Positions 16,598 to 25,293 of a DNA stretch of 51,733 nt are shown piece after piece (the first letter of the stretch is position 1; the number at the start of each line of letters is the position of its first letter). Source of the DNA: DATCZB01 sp035513215. GTDB lineage: Bacteria; Pseudomonadota; Gammaproteobacteria; Steroidobacterales; Rariloculaceae. The DNA is taken from contig DATKCK010000050.1 in assembly GCA_035513215.1 (NCBI GenBank), positions 1-51,733 on the forward strand. The letters run 5' to 3'. The notes under the pieces are model-generated. The model searched no databases and had not been told where the DNA came from. It saw only the letters and a program-made list of their open reading frames with translations. Position numbers and translations under genes: made by a program.

Positions 16598-17809
16598 CTA
16601 CTCAGCCGGTTCGAGCCGCAGCAACGCCGCGTCGTCCTCGTCGGTGAGCAGATACAGGTAACCGTCAGGTCCTTGCCGGACGTCGCGGATGCGCTGCCCG
16701 AGCGGCGTCAGTAGTAGCTCGCGCCGGCGCTCGTTACCGTTCTCGTCGAACTCGATGCGCGCCAGATGCCCCGTGCCCTGGATCTGTCCCATGCGCAGCG
16801 CCCCGATGAAGACGCTCATGTTCCACGACGGGAAGTACCGATCGCCCGTATAGAACGAAAGGCCCGACGGCGAAATGCCCGGGACCCAGTGCGCCCACGG
16901 CAGCTCGATCCCCTCGCGCCACGGCACTTCGGAGACCGGGGGACCTTCGTAGGTGCGCCCGTGGCTCGCGAGCGGCCAGCCGTAGTTGCGCCCGGGCAGA
17001 ATGATGTTGACTTCGTCGCCCCCGTTCGGGCCCATCTCGCTGTTCCAGATGTCGCCGGTCTGGGGATTGAATGCGAGCCCGAGCTGATTGCGGTGGCCGA
17101 GCGAGAAGATCTCGGGCCGGTAGGCTTCCTGGCCGGCGAAGGGATTGCCGGGCGCCGGCGTGCCGTCGTCCCGCAGTCTCAGGACCTTGCCGCGCAGGTT
17201 GCCGGGTTCCTGCGCGAACGGACCGTTCGATGCACCGGTCGTCATGTAGAGATAGCCGTCCGGGCCGAAAACGATTCGGGAAGCCGAGCCGCCGTTACCG
17301 GGCCAGGTGTCGGCATTGAGAATGTCCTGCATGCCGACGAGGGCATGGCCCTCGAGCCGCCCGCGTGCGAGCGTCGTCGATACTTCGAGCGGTTCCTGCT
17401 GAACGTTCTTCGTATACGTCAGGTAGACGAGACCGTTCCGCTCGAACTCCGGGTGCAGCGCGATGTCCATGAGGCCGGACAGGCGCACCGCGTGCACAGC
17501 GGGTACGCCTGCGATCGGCTCGGGATCGAGCACGCCGTCACGGATGAGGCGAACGCGTCCCTCGCGCTCGGTGACGAGGATGTCGCCGTTCGGTAAGAAG
17601 GCCATGCCCCAGGGGTGTGAAAGACCGGTGACGATGGGCACGACCCGAACCGGCCCGTTGACGGTTGCGACGACCACGGGTTCTTGCGGCAGGGGCGCGC
17701 GCGGCAGGCCGGCCGGCTGAGCAAACGCGGCCATCGGCATTAGCAAGGCAATCGCTGCGGCCGGTGTTGCCCCAAGTGTTTTCGCGCGAGACATGAGGTT
17801 TGTCGTCAT
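16598..17809 (-). CDS. PQQ-dependent sugar dehydrogenase-like propeller (paralogue 1)
   Basis: A 403-residue exported six-bladed beta-propeller of the soluble aldose/glucose dehydrogenase family (GDH-B, YliI type). A signal peptide covers about residues 1-30. Diagnostic motifs are LSHPWGMAFLPNGDILVTE, GNGGSASRIVFGPDGYLYM, SLGHRNQLGLAFNP, MGPNGGDEVNIILPGRNYGWP and the end RIRDVRQGPDGYLYLLTDE. The catalytic-type His in GHRN and the PQQ-contacting Lys/Arg regions are present in outline. It would oxidise sugars or alcohols in the periplasm with PQQ and calcium. It is one of three paralogues in this window, this one on the opposite strand. Confidence 0.9.
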   Translation of the reverse strand: MTTNLMSRAKTLGATPAAAIALLMPMAAFAQPAGLPRAPLPQEPVVVATVNGPVRVVPIVTGLSHPWGMAFLPNGDILVTEREGRVRLIRDGVLDPEPIAGVPAVHAVRLSGLMDIALHPEFERNGLVYLTYTKNVQQEPLEVSTTLARGRLEGHALVGMQDILNADTWPGNGGSASRIVFGPDGYLYMTTGASNGPFAQEPGNLRGKVLRLRDDGTPAPGNPFAGQEAYRPEIFSLGHRNQLGLAFNPQTGDIWNSEMGPNGGDEVNIILPGRNYGWPLASHGRTYEGPPVSEVPWREGIELPWAHWVPGISPSGLSFYTGDRYFPSWNMSVFIGALRMGQIQGTGHLARIEFDENGNERRRELLLTPLGQRIRDVRQGPDGYLYLLTDEDDAALLRLEPAE

Positions 17810-17953
17810 CTCATTCGGCTATTGCGCTTCATGCTCCCGAAGTCAGGTTAACCGGGATCTGTGCGCTCGTCATCCACGGAAGGCGCTGTGACGCGGCCGC
17901 GGCAGCAGGCTGTGATAACGTCTCGTCTGTTCCTTTTCAGATAGGCCGCTCGC

Positions 17954-19489
17954 ATGCCCAAGGATTCTGCGATCATCGCGGCGAAGTCGCCGGCCCGCGT
18001 GGACGTCGAGAAAGGCAAGTCCTACCACTGGTGCCGCTGCGGCCAATCGCAGAACCAACCGTTCTGCGACGGCTCCCACCGCGAAACGAGCCTGACGCCG
18101 CTCGAGTTCTCTGCGGAGAAGACGGAGACCGTTTACCTTTGCCGCTGCAAGGGCACGGGCAATGCGCCCTATTGTGACGGCACGCACAAGGGGCTTTCGG
18201 ATCTGGATATCGGCGATCCCGTTCCCGAGCCGGTCCGCGGCAACCGCGCGCCGGAGGCTGCCCCCACGCCCGAAGAGCCCACCGTCGCGCGTATCCACGC
18301 CCTGGCCCGCAAAGGGCTGAGCGGTCATCACGGAGATATTGTCGCAATGGGCGTTCCGCGCAAGGATCTGCCGCACTGGGACGACATCCAGATACTGACG
18401 GCCCAGCTCGCGACGAAGCCGCTGGCAGGCGAAGCAAGCGTCGCCACGAAGCTCGTGATAGGACCGCGCGCGAAAAAGCCGCTGACACTCGAGATTCCGC
18501 TGTTCGTTTCCGACATGAGTTTCGGCGCGCTGTCCGAGGAAGCGAAGATCGCGCTTGCGCGCGGCGCGGAGATGGCCGGCACTGGTATCTGCTCGGGAGA
18601 GGGTGGCTCGCTCGAGGAGGAACGCGAGGCCAACAGCCGTTATCTGTACGAGCTGGCGTCGGCGAAGTTCGGCTGGACGCCGGATCTGATCGACGACATA
18701 CAGGCCCTTCATTTCAAAGGCGGCCAGGGCGCCAAGACAGGCATCGGCGGGCACCTTCCGGGCGCCAAGGTTGTCGGCAAGATTGCCGAAACGCGAGGGC
18801 TCAAGGAAGGCGAGGATGCCATTTCACCGCCCACATTCGACACGCCGTCGACCATAAAGGAATTTCGCCGATTTGCGGACGAGGTCCGCGAGCGATCGGG
18901 GGGCATTCCCGTGGGCTTCAAGCTCTCCGCAAACCACATCGAAGCCGACATCGACTTCGCTCTCGCAGCCGGCGCCGACTACATCATCCTGGACGGGCGC
19001 GGCGGCGCGACCGGTGCGGCGCCCATGTTGTTTCGCGACCACATCAGCGTGCCGACGATACCAGCGCTCGCGCGCGCGCGAGTGCATCTCGACAGCAAGG
19101 CGGGCCGGGACGTGACACTGATTATCACCGGCGGCCTGCGAATGCCCGAGGATTTCATCAAGGCGATGGCGCTGGGCGCCGACGGCATAGCGCTCGCCAA
19201 CGCGGCGATCCAGGCTATCGGCTGCGTCGCGGCGCGGATCTGCAACACGAACAACTGCCCGAGCGGCGTTGCGACGCAAAAACCGGAGCTACGCCGCAGG
19301 CTCGACGTCGACACCGGCGCTAAGCGGCTGGCCACGTTTTTCGACGCCTCCGTGAAGCTGATGCAGGTCATGGCCCGTGCCTGCGGTCATGACAGTCTGT
19401 CGGGATTCGAGAAGTCGGACCTCACTACGTGGAAGCGCGACATGGCGGAGTTGTCCGGCGTGAGCTTCGGTGGTATCGCAGAGAATTGA
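17954..19489 (+). CDS. Fusion of two CDGSH iron-sulfur motifs to an FMN-binding glutamate-synthase domain
   Basis: A 511-residue cytoplasmic protein. Residues ~20-80 hold two complete CDGSH [2Fe-2S] motifs: C27, C29, C38, H42 and C63, C65, C74, H78. From about residue 100 it is the FMN/3Fe-4S domain of glutamate synthase large subunit: SFGALSEEAKIALARGAEM, IHKG-equivalent HFKGGQGAKTGIGGHLPG, YIILDGRGGATGAAP and ADGIALANA. Cysteines C424, C430 and C435 (CVAARICNTNNCPSG) have the 6/5 spacing expected for a 3Fe-4S cluster. It lacks the glutaminase domain, so it is probably an NADPH- or ferredoxin-linked oxidoreductase using the CDGSH pair as built-in electron relay. It stands alone between divergent and downstream PQQ genes. 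Confidence 0.92.
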   Translation: MPKDSAIIAAKSPARVDVEKGKSYHWCRCGQSQNQPFCDGSHRETSLTPLEFSAEKTETVYLCRCKGTGNAPYCDGTHKGLSDLDIGDPVPEPVRGNRAPEAAPTPEEPTVARIHALARKGLSGHHGDIVAMGVPRKDLPHWDDIQILTAQLATKPLAGEASVATKLVIGPRAKKPLTLEIPLFVSDMSFGALSEEAKIALARGAEMAGTGICSGEGGSLEEEREANSRYLYELASAKFGWTPDLIDDIQALHFKGGQGAKTGIGGHLPGAKVVGKIAETRGLKEGEDAISPPTFDTPSTIKEFRRFADEVRERSGGIPVGFKLSANHIEADIDFALAAGADYIILDGRGGATGAAPMLFRDHISVPTIPALARARVHLDSKAGRDVTLIITGGLRMPEDFIKAMALGADGIALANAAIQAIGCVAARICNTNNCPSGVATQKPELRRRLDVDTGAKRLATFFDASVKLMQVMARACGHDSLSGFEKSDLTTWKRDMAELSGVSFGGIAEN

Positions 19490-19611
19490 GGGGGCGGTCA
19501 GGCGAAGCCGCCCGCCGCTGCGCCGGCAGATCTCGATCTCGAAGGCGAGGCTCCGGAGGCGCTTCGGCGGGCATTTCTATATCATTCGGACGTCACGGAG
19601 GGGGATCGGGC

Positions 19612-21528
19612 TTGAAACGAATCACGACAATCGGCTTCGCGGCAGTGCTCGCGCTCTTTGCGGGGCAGGCGTTCGCGCAGGCCGGCGAAGGCCGCATGGT
19701 CGAGTGGCCGTACTACGGAGCGAACGCTCACGCGCAGCATTACTCGCCGCTCGATCAGATCGATGCGTCGAACGCCGCCGATCTTCGTGTCGTCTGGCGC
19801 TGGGACGCCGCGAATTTCGGTCCGCGGCCGGAAGCCAGAAACCAGTCCACACCGTTGATGATCGACGGCGTTCTCTACGCGCCGGCCGGCACGACGCGCA
19901 GCATTGTCGCGATCGATGCGCGCACCGGCGAGACGCTCTGGGTCTGGCGGCCCGACGAAGGCGAACGCTACGACGCGGCACCGCGCAAGATGGCCGGACG
20001 CGGCGTCGCCTACTGGACGGACGGCGGCGATGATCGCCGCATCATCACCGTGACGCCGGGCTTCCATCTCGCCGCGCTCGATGCCGATACGGGGCGGCCA
20101 ATCGAATCGTTCGGCGACGACGGCATCGTCGACATGCTCCGGTTCATTCGCGGTCCCGAGGACAACGTGATCATCGGCTCGACGTCGCCGCCGATGGTCG
20201 TCAATGACGTCATCATCGTCGGGCCCGCGCACGGCGTCGGCGCGCGCCCGAACTCGAAGGAACAGACCAAGGGCGACATCAACGCCTTCGACGCGCGCAC
20301 GGGGCGGCATCTGTGGACCTTTCACACGATTCCGGAGCCGGGCGAATTCGGCTACGACACCTGGCTCGACGGCTCGGCCGAGTACACCGGCAACGCCGGC
20401 GCCTGGGGGCCGCTCTCGGCAGATCCGGAGCTCGGCATGGTCTACCTTCCAGTCGAGGCGCCGACCGGCGACTTCTACGGCGGCCCGCGGCACGGCAACA
20501 ATCTCTTCGGCAACAGCCTCGTCGCGCTCGACATCGAGAACGGCGAGCGCGTCTGGCATTACCAGCCCATTCATCACGACATCTGGGACTGGGACAACCC
20601 GACCGCGCCGATCCTGATCGACGTCACGGTCGACGGGCGGCCGGTCAAGGCTGTCGTTCAGCTCACGAAACAGGCCTTCGCCTATGCGTTCGATCGCGAG
20701 ACGGGCGAGCCGATCTGGCCGATCGACGAGGTGCCGGTCGCCCGCTCCGACGTGCCCGGCGAATGGACGTCGCCGACGCAACCGAAACCGACGAAGCCCG
20801 CGGCGTACGATCGCCAGGGCGTCCTCGAGGACGACCTGATCGACTTTACGCCGGAGATTCGGGTAGCGGCGTTGGCCGCCGTCGAGGCGGCGGGTTTGAG
20901 ACTTGGACCGATGTTCACGCCGGCGCCTCTGCTCGATGAGGCAGGCGGCACGCGCGGCGTATTGATGCTGCCGAACTACGGCGGCGGCACGAACTGGGAA
21001 GGCGGCGCGGCGGATCCCGAGACCGGCATGCTCTACGTGCCGTCGAACACGAACCCGGCCGTCGCGGCCGTTCGCGAGGATCCGGGGACCGACGTCAACT
21101 ACACCTTCGTCGCCGGCCAGGTGCCGCAACCGCTCGGCCTGCCTCTGGTCAAGCCGCCCTGGAGCCGGATCACGGCGATCGACATGAACACGGGCGAGCA
21201 CGCCTTCATGGTGCCGAACGGCGAGACGCCCGAGGAGATCGCGGCGAACCCCGCGCTCGAGGGCGTCGACCTGCCGCAGACCGGTGGCTTTACGCGCGCG
21301 ATGCTGATGGTGACGGGCACGCTGCTCTTCGCGGGCGAGGGCTGGAATGGCGCGCCGGTCATGCGCGCGCTCGACAAGGCGACCGGCGCGACGATCGCCG
21401 AGATCGAGCTTCCCGGGGCGACGGGCGCGAAGCCGATGACCTATATGCTCGACGGGAGGCAGTACATCGTCGTTTCGGTCGGGCAGCCCGGTACGGCGGA
21501 GCTGGTTGCGCTCGCGCTACCGGAGTGA
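19612..21528 (+). CDS. PQQ-dependent dehydrogenase (quinoprotein propeller, no cytochrome domain)
   Basis: A 638-residue exported quinoprotein with eight-bladed propeller repeats. The TTG at 19612 is chosen because GGAGGGGG ends eight bases upstream and a signal peptide (KRITTIGFAAVLALFAGQAFA) follows at once. Tryptophan-docking segments are frequent: GETLWVWRPDEGERYDAAP, GRHLWTFHTIPEPGEFGYDTW, GERVWHYQPIHHDIWDWDNP. HHDIWDWDN and the NYGGGTNWEGGAADPETGMLYV block match PQQ glucose/quinate-type dehydrogenases. There is no vicinal Cys-Cys and no CxxCH, so electrons must leave to a separate carrier. It starts a rightward series with 21616, 22892, 24111 and 25294, possibly one transcript. Confidence 0.9.
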   Translation: MKRITTIGFAAVLALFAGQAFAQAGEGRMVEWPYYGANAHAQHYSPLDQIDASNAADLRVVWRWDAANFGPRPEARNQSTPLMIDGVLYAPAGTTRSIVAIDARTGETLWVWRPDEGERYDAAPRKMAGRGVAYWTDGGDDRRIITVTPGFHLAALDADTGRPIESFGDDGIVDMLRFIRGPEDNVIIGSTSPPMVVNDVIIVGPAHGVGARPNSKEQTKGDINAFDARTGRHLWTFHTIPEPGEFGYDTWLDGSAEYTGNAGAWGPLSADPELGMVYLPVEAPTGDFYGGPRHGNNLFGNSLVALDIENGERVWHYQPIHHDIWDWDNPTAPILIDVTVDGRPVKAVVQLTKQAFAYAFDRETGEPIWPIDEVPVARSDVPGEWTSPTQPKPTKPAAYDRQGVLEDDLIDFTPEIRVAALAAVEAAGLRLGPMFTPAPLLDEAGGTRGVLMLPNYGGGTNWEGGAADPETGMLYVPSNTNPAVAAVREDPGTDVNYTFVAGQVPQPLGLPLVKPPWSRITAIDMNTGEHAFMVPNGETPEEIAANPALEGVDLPQTGGFTRAMLMVTGTLLFAGEGWNGAPVMRALDKATGATIAEIELPGATGAKPMTYMLDGRQYIVVSVGQPGTAELVALALPE

Positions 21529-21615
21529 GGCCGCCGCTCTGCGACGTCCGCAACGGTCCGCAAACGATCGGGTCCTGATACAGTTCCGGCACCAGGTCAT
21601 TCCGGAACCCGAATC

Positions 21616-22818
21616 ATGAACATCCGCATCGCGTTTTCGAGCGCCATCCTCTGCCTGGCTCCCACAGCGCTGCCCGCCCAGATCGGCGTGCCAGCGATGC
21701 CGCTGCCGGACGGCCCGTTCGTCATCGACACGGCCGAGCAGGGACCGGTGCGCGTCACCGTCATGAAGGGGCTCGAGCTGCCCTGGGGTATGGCCTTCCT
21801 GCCGAACGGCGATCTGCTCGTGACGGAGCGCCCGGCGCGGCGGCTTCGGATCGTGCGCGACGGCGTGCTCGATCCCGAGCCGATCGCGGGCCTGCCCGAG
21901 ATGAGCGGCGGTGGCGGCGGGCTGATGTCGGTCGCGATCCATCCCGAGTTCGCTGACAACAACGTCGTCTATGTCAGCTATACGAAGTCAGCCGCGCAAG
22001 GGAACCGCGCCGTCGGGCTCTCGCGCGGGCGACTCGAGGGCATGGCCCTGGTCGACGTCCACGAGATCTTCGCGGCCGAGGAACCGGGCGGCGGCCCGGC
22101 ACCCGGCCTGCCGCTCGTCTTTGGGCCCGACGGCTATCTCTATTTCGGCATCGGCGGCGCCAATGACGAGATCGCGCAGCGCGGCGACTCTTACTTCGGC
22201 AAGGTCTTGAGGCTCAACGACGACGGCAGCGTGCCGGAGAACCCGTTCGCCGGCCGCGAGGGATTTCATCCCGAGCTCTACACGATCGGTCACCGCAACA
22301 TGGTCGGCATGACGATTCATCCGGAGACCGGCGCCGTCTGGCAGAACGAGAACGGGCCGCTCGGCGGCGACGAGGTCAATATCCTCAAAGCCGGCGCGAA
22401 CTACGGCTGGCCGCTCGTCAGCTACGGCCGCGACTACAGCGGCGCGCCGGTCTCGGACAAGCGAACGATGGAAGGCGTCGAGGATCCCGTGCTGTTCTGG
22501 GTCCCTTCGATCGCGATCTCGGGCATGACGTTCTACACGGGCGAAGCGTTTCCGGCCTGGCGCAACAACCTTTTCGTCGGCGGACTTCAGTTCGGGCGCA
22601 TTGCGCGCACGGGGCAGATGCAGCGGATTCTGTTCAACGAGAGCTGGCAGGAGCTTCGCCGCGAGGCGTTTTTCGTCGGCTTGAGGCAGCGCATCCGCGA
22701 CGTCGAGCAGGGTCCGGACGACCTGCTCTACGTGCTGACCGACGAGCAGGACGGCGCGCTGCTTAGGCTCGAGCCCGCCGACCAGGCGGCGGAACGCGAA
22801 AATCTCGAATCGGAGTAA
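21616..22818 (+). CDS. PQQ-dependent sugar dehydrogenase-like propeller (paralogue 2)
   Basis: A 400-residue exported propeller of the soluble aldose dehydrogenase family. A signal peptide covers about residues 1-22. It keeps the family blocks LPWGMAFLPNGDLLVTERP, SVAIHPEFADNNVVYVSYTK, GPDGYLYFGIGGANDE, TIGHRNMVGMTIHPETG, NGPLGGDEVNILKAGANYGWP and RIRDVEQGPDDLLYVLTDE. It lies 87 bp after the larger PQQ enzyme and 73 bp before the third paralogue, all rightward. It is closer in sequence pattern to 22892 than to many single-copy homologues, consistent with local duplication; that needs a tree. The substrate is unknown. Confidence 0.9.
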   Translation: MNIRIAFSSAILCLAPTALPAQIGVPAMPLPDGPFVIDTAEQGPVRVTVMKGLELPWGMAFLPNGDLLVTERPARRLRIVRDGVLDPEPIAGLPEMSGGGGGLMSVAIHPEFADNNVVYVSYTKSAAQGNRAVGLSRGRLEGMALVDVHEIFAAEEPGGGPAPGLPLVFGPDGYLYFGIGGANDEIAQRGDSYFGKVLRLNDDGSVPENPFAGREGFHPELYTIGHRNMVGMTIHPETGAVWQNENGPLGGDEVNILKAGANYGWPLVSYGRDYSGAPVSDKRTMEGVEDPVLFWVPSIAISGMTFYTGEAFPAWRNNLFVGGLQFGRIARTGQMQRILFNESWQELRREAFFVGLRQRIRDVEQGPDDLLYVLTDEQDGALLRLEPADQAAERENLESE

Positions 22819-22891
22819 TCGGCTCGGGTATCCTACGAAAAAGAGTCATCCAGGTCCGAGCCTGGCCAACAATCTCGCGAGGGCTTGAGTC

Positions 22892-24070
22892 ATGAAGTCG
22901 AATCTTCTTCGAATCGCAATCGTCGCCGTTGCCGTCACCGTGGCCGCCGCACCCGCGGCAGCGCAGCGGGGCCGCGGCATCCCGGTCCCGCCGTTGCCGG
23001 CCGGACCGATCGAATACCGGACCGGCGACGGCATGGCCATTCGCGTCGTCGTGCTGACGCGCGGGCTTGAGAATCCGTGGAGCCTGGCATTCCTGCCCGA
23101 CGACTCGATTCTTATCACGGAGCGTCCCGGACGGCTGCGGCTCTTCCGTAACGGCGAGCTCTCGGATCCGATCCCAGGGCTTCCCGACGACATCGAGGCC
23201 AACTTCATCAGCGGCCTGTTCGACATCAAGCTGCATCCGGACTTCGAGCAGAACCGCCTCGTCTACCTGACCTATAACAGAGGTCGCGAAGGCGCTGGCT
23301 CCGTGACAGTCATGGTCCGCGGCGTTTTCGACGGCACGACGCTGACCGACGTGGAAGACGTCTTCGTCGCCGAGGGTGCGACCAGCGTTTCCCGGATGCT
23401 GTTCGGACCCGACGGCAAGCTGTACATGAGCACTTTCGGCGAGCGCGACGAGATTGCGCAGGACGGCATGAACTACGCCGGCAAGATCCTGCGGCTCAAC
23501 GACGACGGCAGCGCGCCCGACGACAATCCGTTCGTTGGCCGGACGCGCTGGCATCCGGAGATCTACACGGTCGGCCATCGCACGCCCGAGAGCCTCGTGA
23601 TCCACGAGCCGACGGGCCAGATCTGGGAAAGCGAGATGGGGCCGAACGGCGGCGACGAGGTCAACGTCATCGTCGCCGGCGGCAACTACGGCTGGCCCTA
23701 CGTCAGCCTCGGGCGTTCCTATGCCGGGCCGTTCCAGCCCGACAAGTTCCATCGCGAGGGCATGATCGACCCGGTCGTCTCCTGGGTGCCGTCGATATCG
23801 GCGACCGGCATGACGTTCTACACGGGCGATCGCCTCACGGCCTGGAACGGGAATCTGTTCGTCGGCGGCGTGCGCTACGGCGAGATACCGGGCACGGGCC
23901 GGCTGCAGCGCATCGTCTTCAACGAGAACATGGAGGAGCTGCGCCGCGAGTCGCTGCTCGAGGATCTCAGGGTTCGGATACGCGACGTGCGGCAGGGTCC
24001 CGATGAGCTCCTCTACGTGATCACGGACGAAACCGACGGCGCGCTGCTCAGGATCGAGCCGCTCGAGTAG
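22892..24070 (+). CDS. PQQ-dependent sugar dehydrogenase-like propeller (paralogue 3)
   Basis: A 392-residue exported propeller with signal peptide (about residues 1-25, ending APAAAQ) and a short Arg/Gly/Pro linker. Family blocks are ENPWSLAFLPDDSILITERP, FDIKLHPDFEQNRLVYLTYN, FGPDGKLYMSTFGERDE, MGPNGGDEVNVIVAGGNYGWP and RIRDVRQGPDELLYVITDE. The equivalent of the GHRN motif is GHRTPESLVIHEPTG, so the residue after Arg differs from the other two paralogues. GAGGGCTTGAGTC precedes ATG 22892. It is followed after 40 bp by the DUF6152 gene. Confidence 0.9.
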   Translation: MKSNLLRIAIVAVAVTVAAAPAAAQRGRGIPVPPLPAGPIEYRTGDGMAIRVVVLTRGLENPWSLAFLPDDSILITERPGRLRLFRNGELSDPIPGLPDDIEANFISGLFDIKLHPDFEQNRLVYLTYNRGREGAGSVTVMVRGVFDGTTLTDVEDVFVAEGATSVSRMLFGPDGKLYMSTFGERDEIAQDGMNYAGKILRLNDDGSAPDDNPFVGRTRWHPEIYTVGHRTPESLVIHEPTGQIWESEMGPNGGDEVNVIVAGGNYGWPYVSLGRSYAGPFQPDKFHREGMIDPVVSWVPSISATGMTFYTGDRLTAWNGNLFVGGVRYGEIPGTGRLQRIVFNENMEELRRESLLEDLRVRIRDVRQGPDELLYVITDETDGALLRIEPLE

Positions 24071-24110
24071 TCGCATTTGGGCCTCTGATAGGGGCTCAGG
24101 GGGATTGATC

Positions 24111-25229
24111 ATGTTTCGATCGGCACGACGCGCAGTTGCTCTTTGCGGGGCATTCGCAATCGGCGGCGCCGTCCACGCACATCACGGTTTCGGCAACTTC
24201 GACAGCTCGGCGGATCTGATGACGCTCACGGGCGTCGTGACCGGCGTCGAGTTCATCAACCCGCATTCGTGGGTGTATTTCACCGTGACGGACGAGGCGG
24301 CTGAAGAGCAACACTGGCGTTGCGAGCTGCGCGCCGCGACCGTGCTGACGCGCTCGGGATGGACGCCCGAGATGTTCGTCAACGGGGAGACGATCACGGT
24401 CCTCGCCCTGCCGGACCGCAGCGATCCGCGGTCGTGCTACCTCAGTAACATCACGTTCGAGGACGGCACGAGCTACAACCGCTATGCGCAGATCGACGAG
24501 AGCACGGAGCCTGAGGAGCTGACGTTCGACGAAGGCGAGCGGCCGCTCAGGCTCGCCAACGGCGAGCTCAATATCTCCGGCGACTGGGCGCCCGTGCAGA
24601 TGCTGCTGACGGATCCGCGCGTCGGCGGCATCCCGCGCGAGGAACAGCCGGAAAACGCGAGAGGCCCCGGCGGCGGGGGACCGCGGGCGGAGCCTGTCGC
24701 GATGACCGAGGCCGGCCAGGCGGCAGTCGATGCCATCGACTTCAGGTCTCCGGAAGGCAATCCGCGGTTTCGCTGCGAGACGACGAGCGTCATCTTCGAC
24801 TGGCCCTGGGACGGCTCGACCAATCGAATCGTCCAGCGCGGCGATACGATTTCGCTGATATACGGGCAGCACGGCTTCACGCGAACGATCCACATGCATC
24901 TCGACGCGCATCCGGCCGATATCGAGCCGAGCCGGGCCGGCCATTCGATCGGCCGCTGGGAGGATGGCGTCCTCGTCGTCGACACCGTGGGATTCCTGCC
25001 GGGGCTGCTGACGGGGCAGATCCTGCACAGCGGTGAGCTGCACGTCGTCGAGCGATTCTCGCTCGACGCCGAAATGAGCACCCTGACTCGCGAGTACACG
25101 GCCGAGGATCCGCTCTACTTCGTCGGGCAGCACACGGGGTCGGACACGCTCTACGTCGCCGACTTGCCGCATGCCGTGCATCCGTGCCGGGAGCTGATGA
25201 ACATCGACTTCTCCGTCGAGGGTCAGTGA
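24111..25229 (+). CDS. Exported DUF6152-type protein fused to a second beta-rich domain
   Basis: A 372-residue protein. ATG 24111 is preferred over a TTG six bases upstream because CAGGGGGA is well spaced from it. The signal peptide ends at about residue 24 and the mature chain starts His-His-Gly (VHAHHGFGNFD). Residues ~25-130 are a DUF6152-like OB/beta domain (LTGVVTGVEFINPHSWVYFTV, LTRSGWTPEMFVNGETITV). After a Pro/Gly-rich linker, residues ~205-372 form a second domain ending with SIGRWEDGVLVVDTVGF and ERFSLDAEMSTLTREYT. That second domain recurs in genes at 40588, 43075 and probably 50927. The activity is unknown. Position at the end of the PQQ run suggests a periplasmic accessory role. 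Confidence 0.82.
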   Translation: MFRSARRAVALCGAFAIGGAVHAHHGFGNFDSSADLMTLTGVVTGVEFINPHSWVYFTVTDEAAEEQHWRCELRAATVLTRSGWTPEMFVNGETITVLALPDRSDPRSCYLSNITFEDGTSYNRYAQIDESTEPEELTFDEGERPLRLANGELNISGDWAPVQMLLTDPRVGGIPREEQPENARGPGGGGPRAEPVAMTEAGQAAVDAIDFRSPEGNPRFRCETTSVIFDWPWDGSTNRIVQRGDTISLIYGQHGFTRTIHMHLDAHPADIEPSRAGHSIGRWEDGVLVVDTVGFLPGLLTGQILHSGELHVVERFSLDAEMSTLTREYTAEDPLYFVGQHTGSDTLYVADLPHAVHPCRELMNIDFSVEGQ

Positions 25230-25293
25230 CGTTCTCGTTCGGGCCTACGGCCCTGCTTGCGCCAGATCGCGGCTGCTCGATCGGGATGGTCGA

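Noticed and set aside
19582..21201. 539-codon minus-strand frame opposite the PQQ dehydrogenase
   Set aside because: Arg/Val/Asp-rich shadow of a well-conserved quinoprotein; no motif of its own.
22763..24112. 449-codon minus-strand frame opposite PQQ paralogue 3
   Set aside because: Spans the gene in antisense and shows only mirrored composition.
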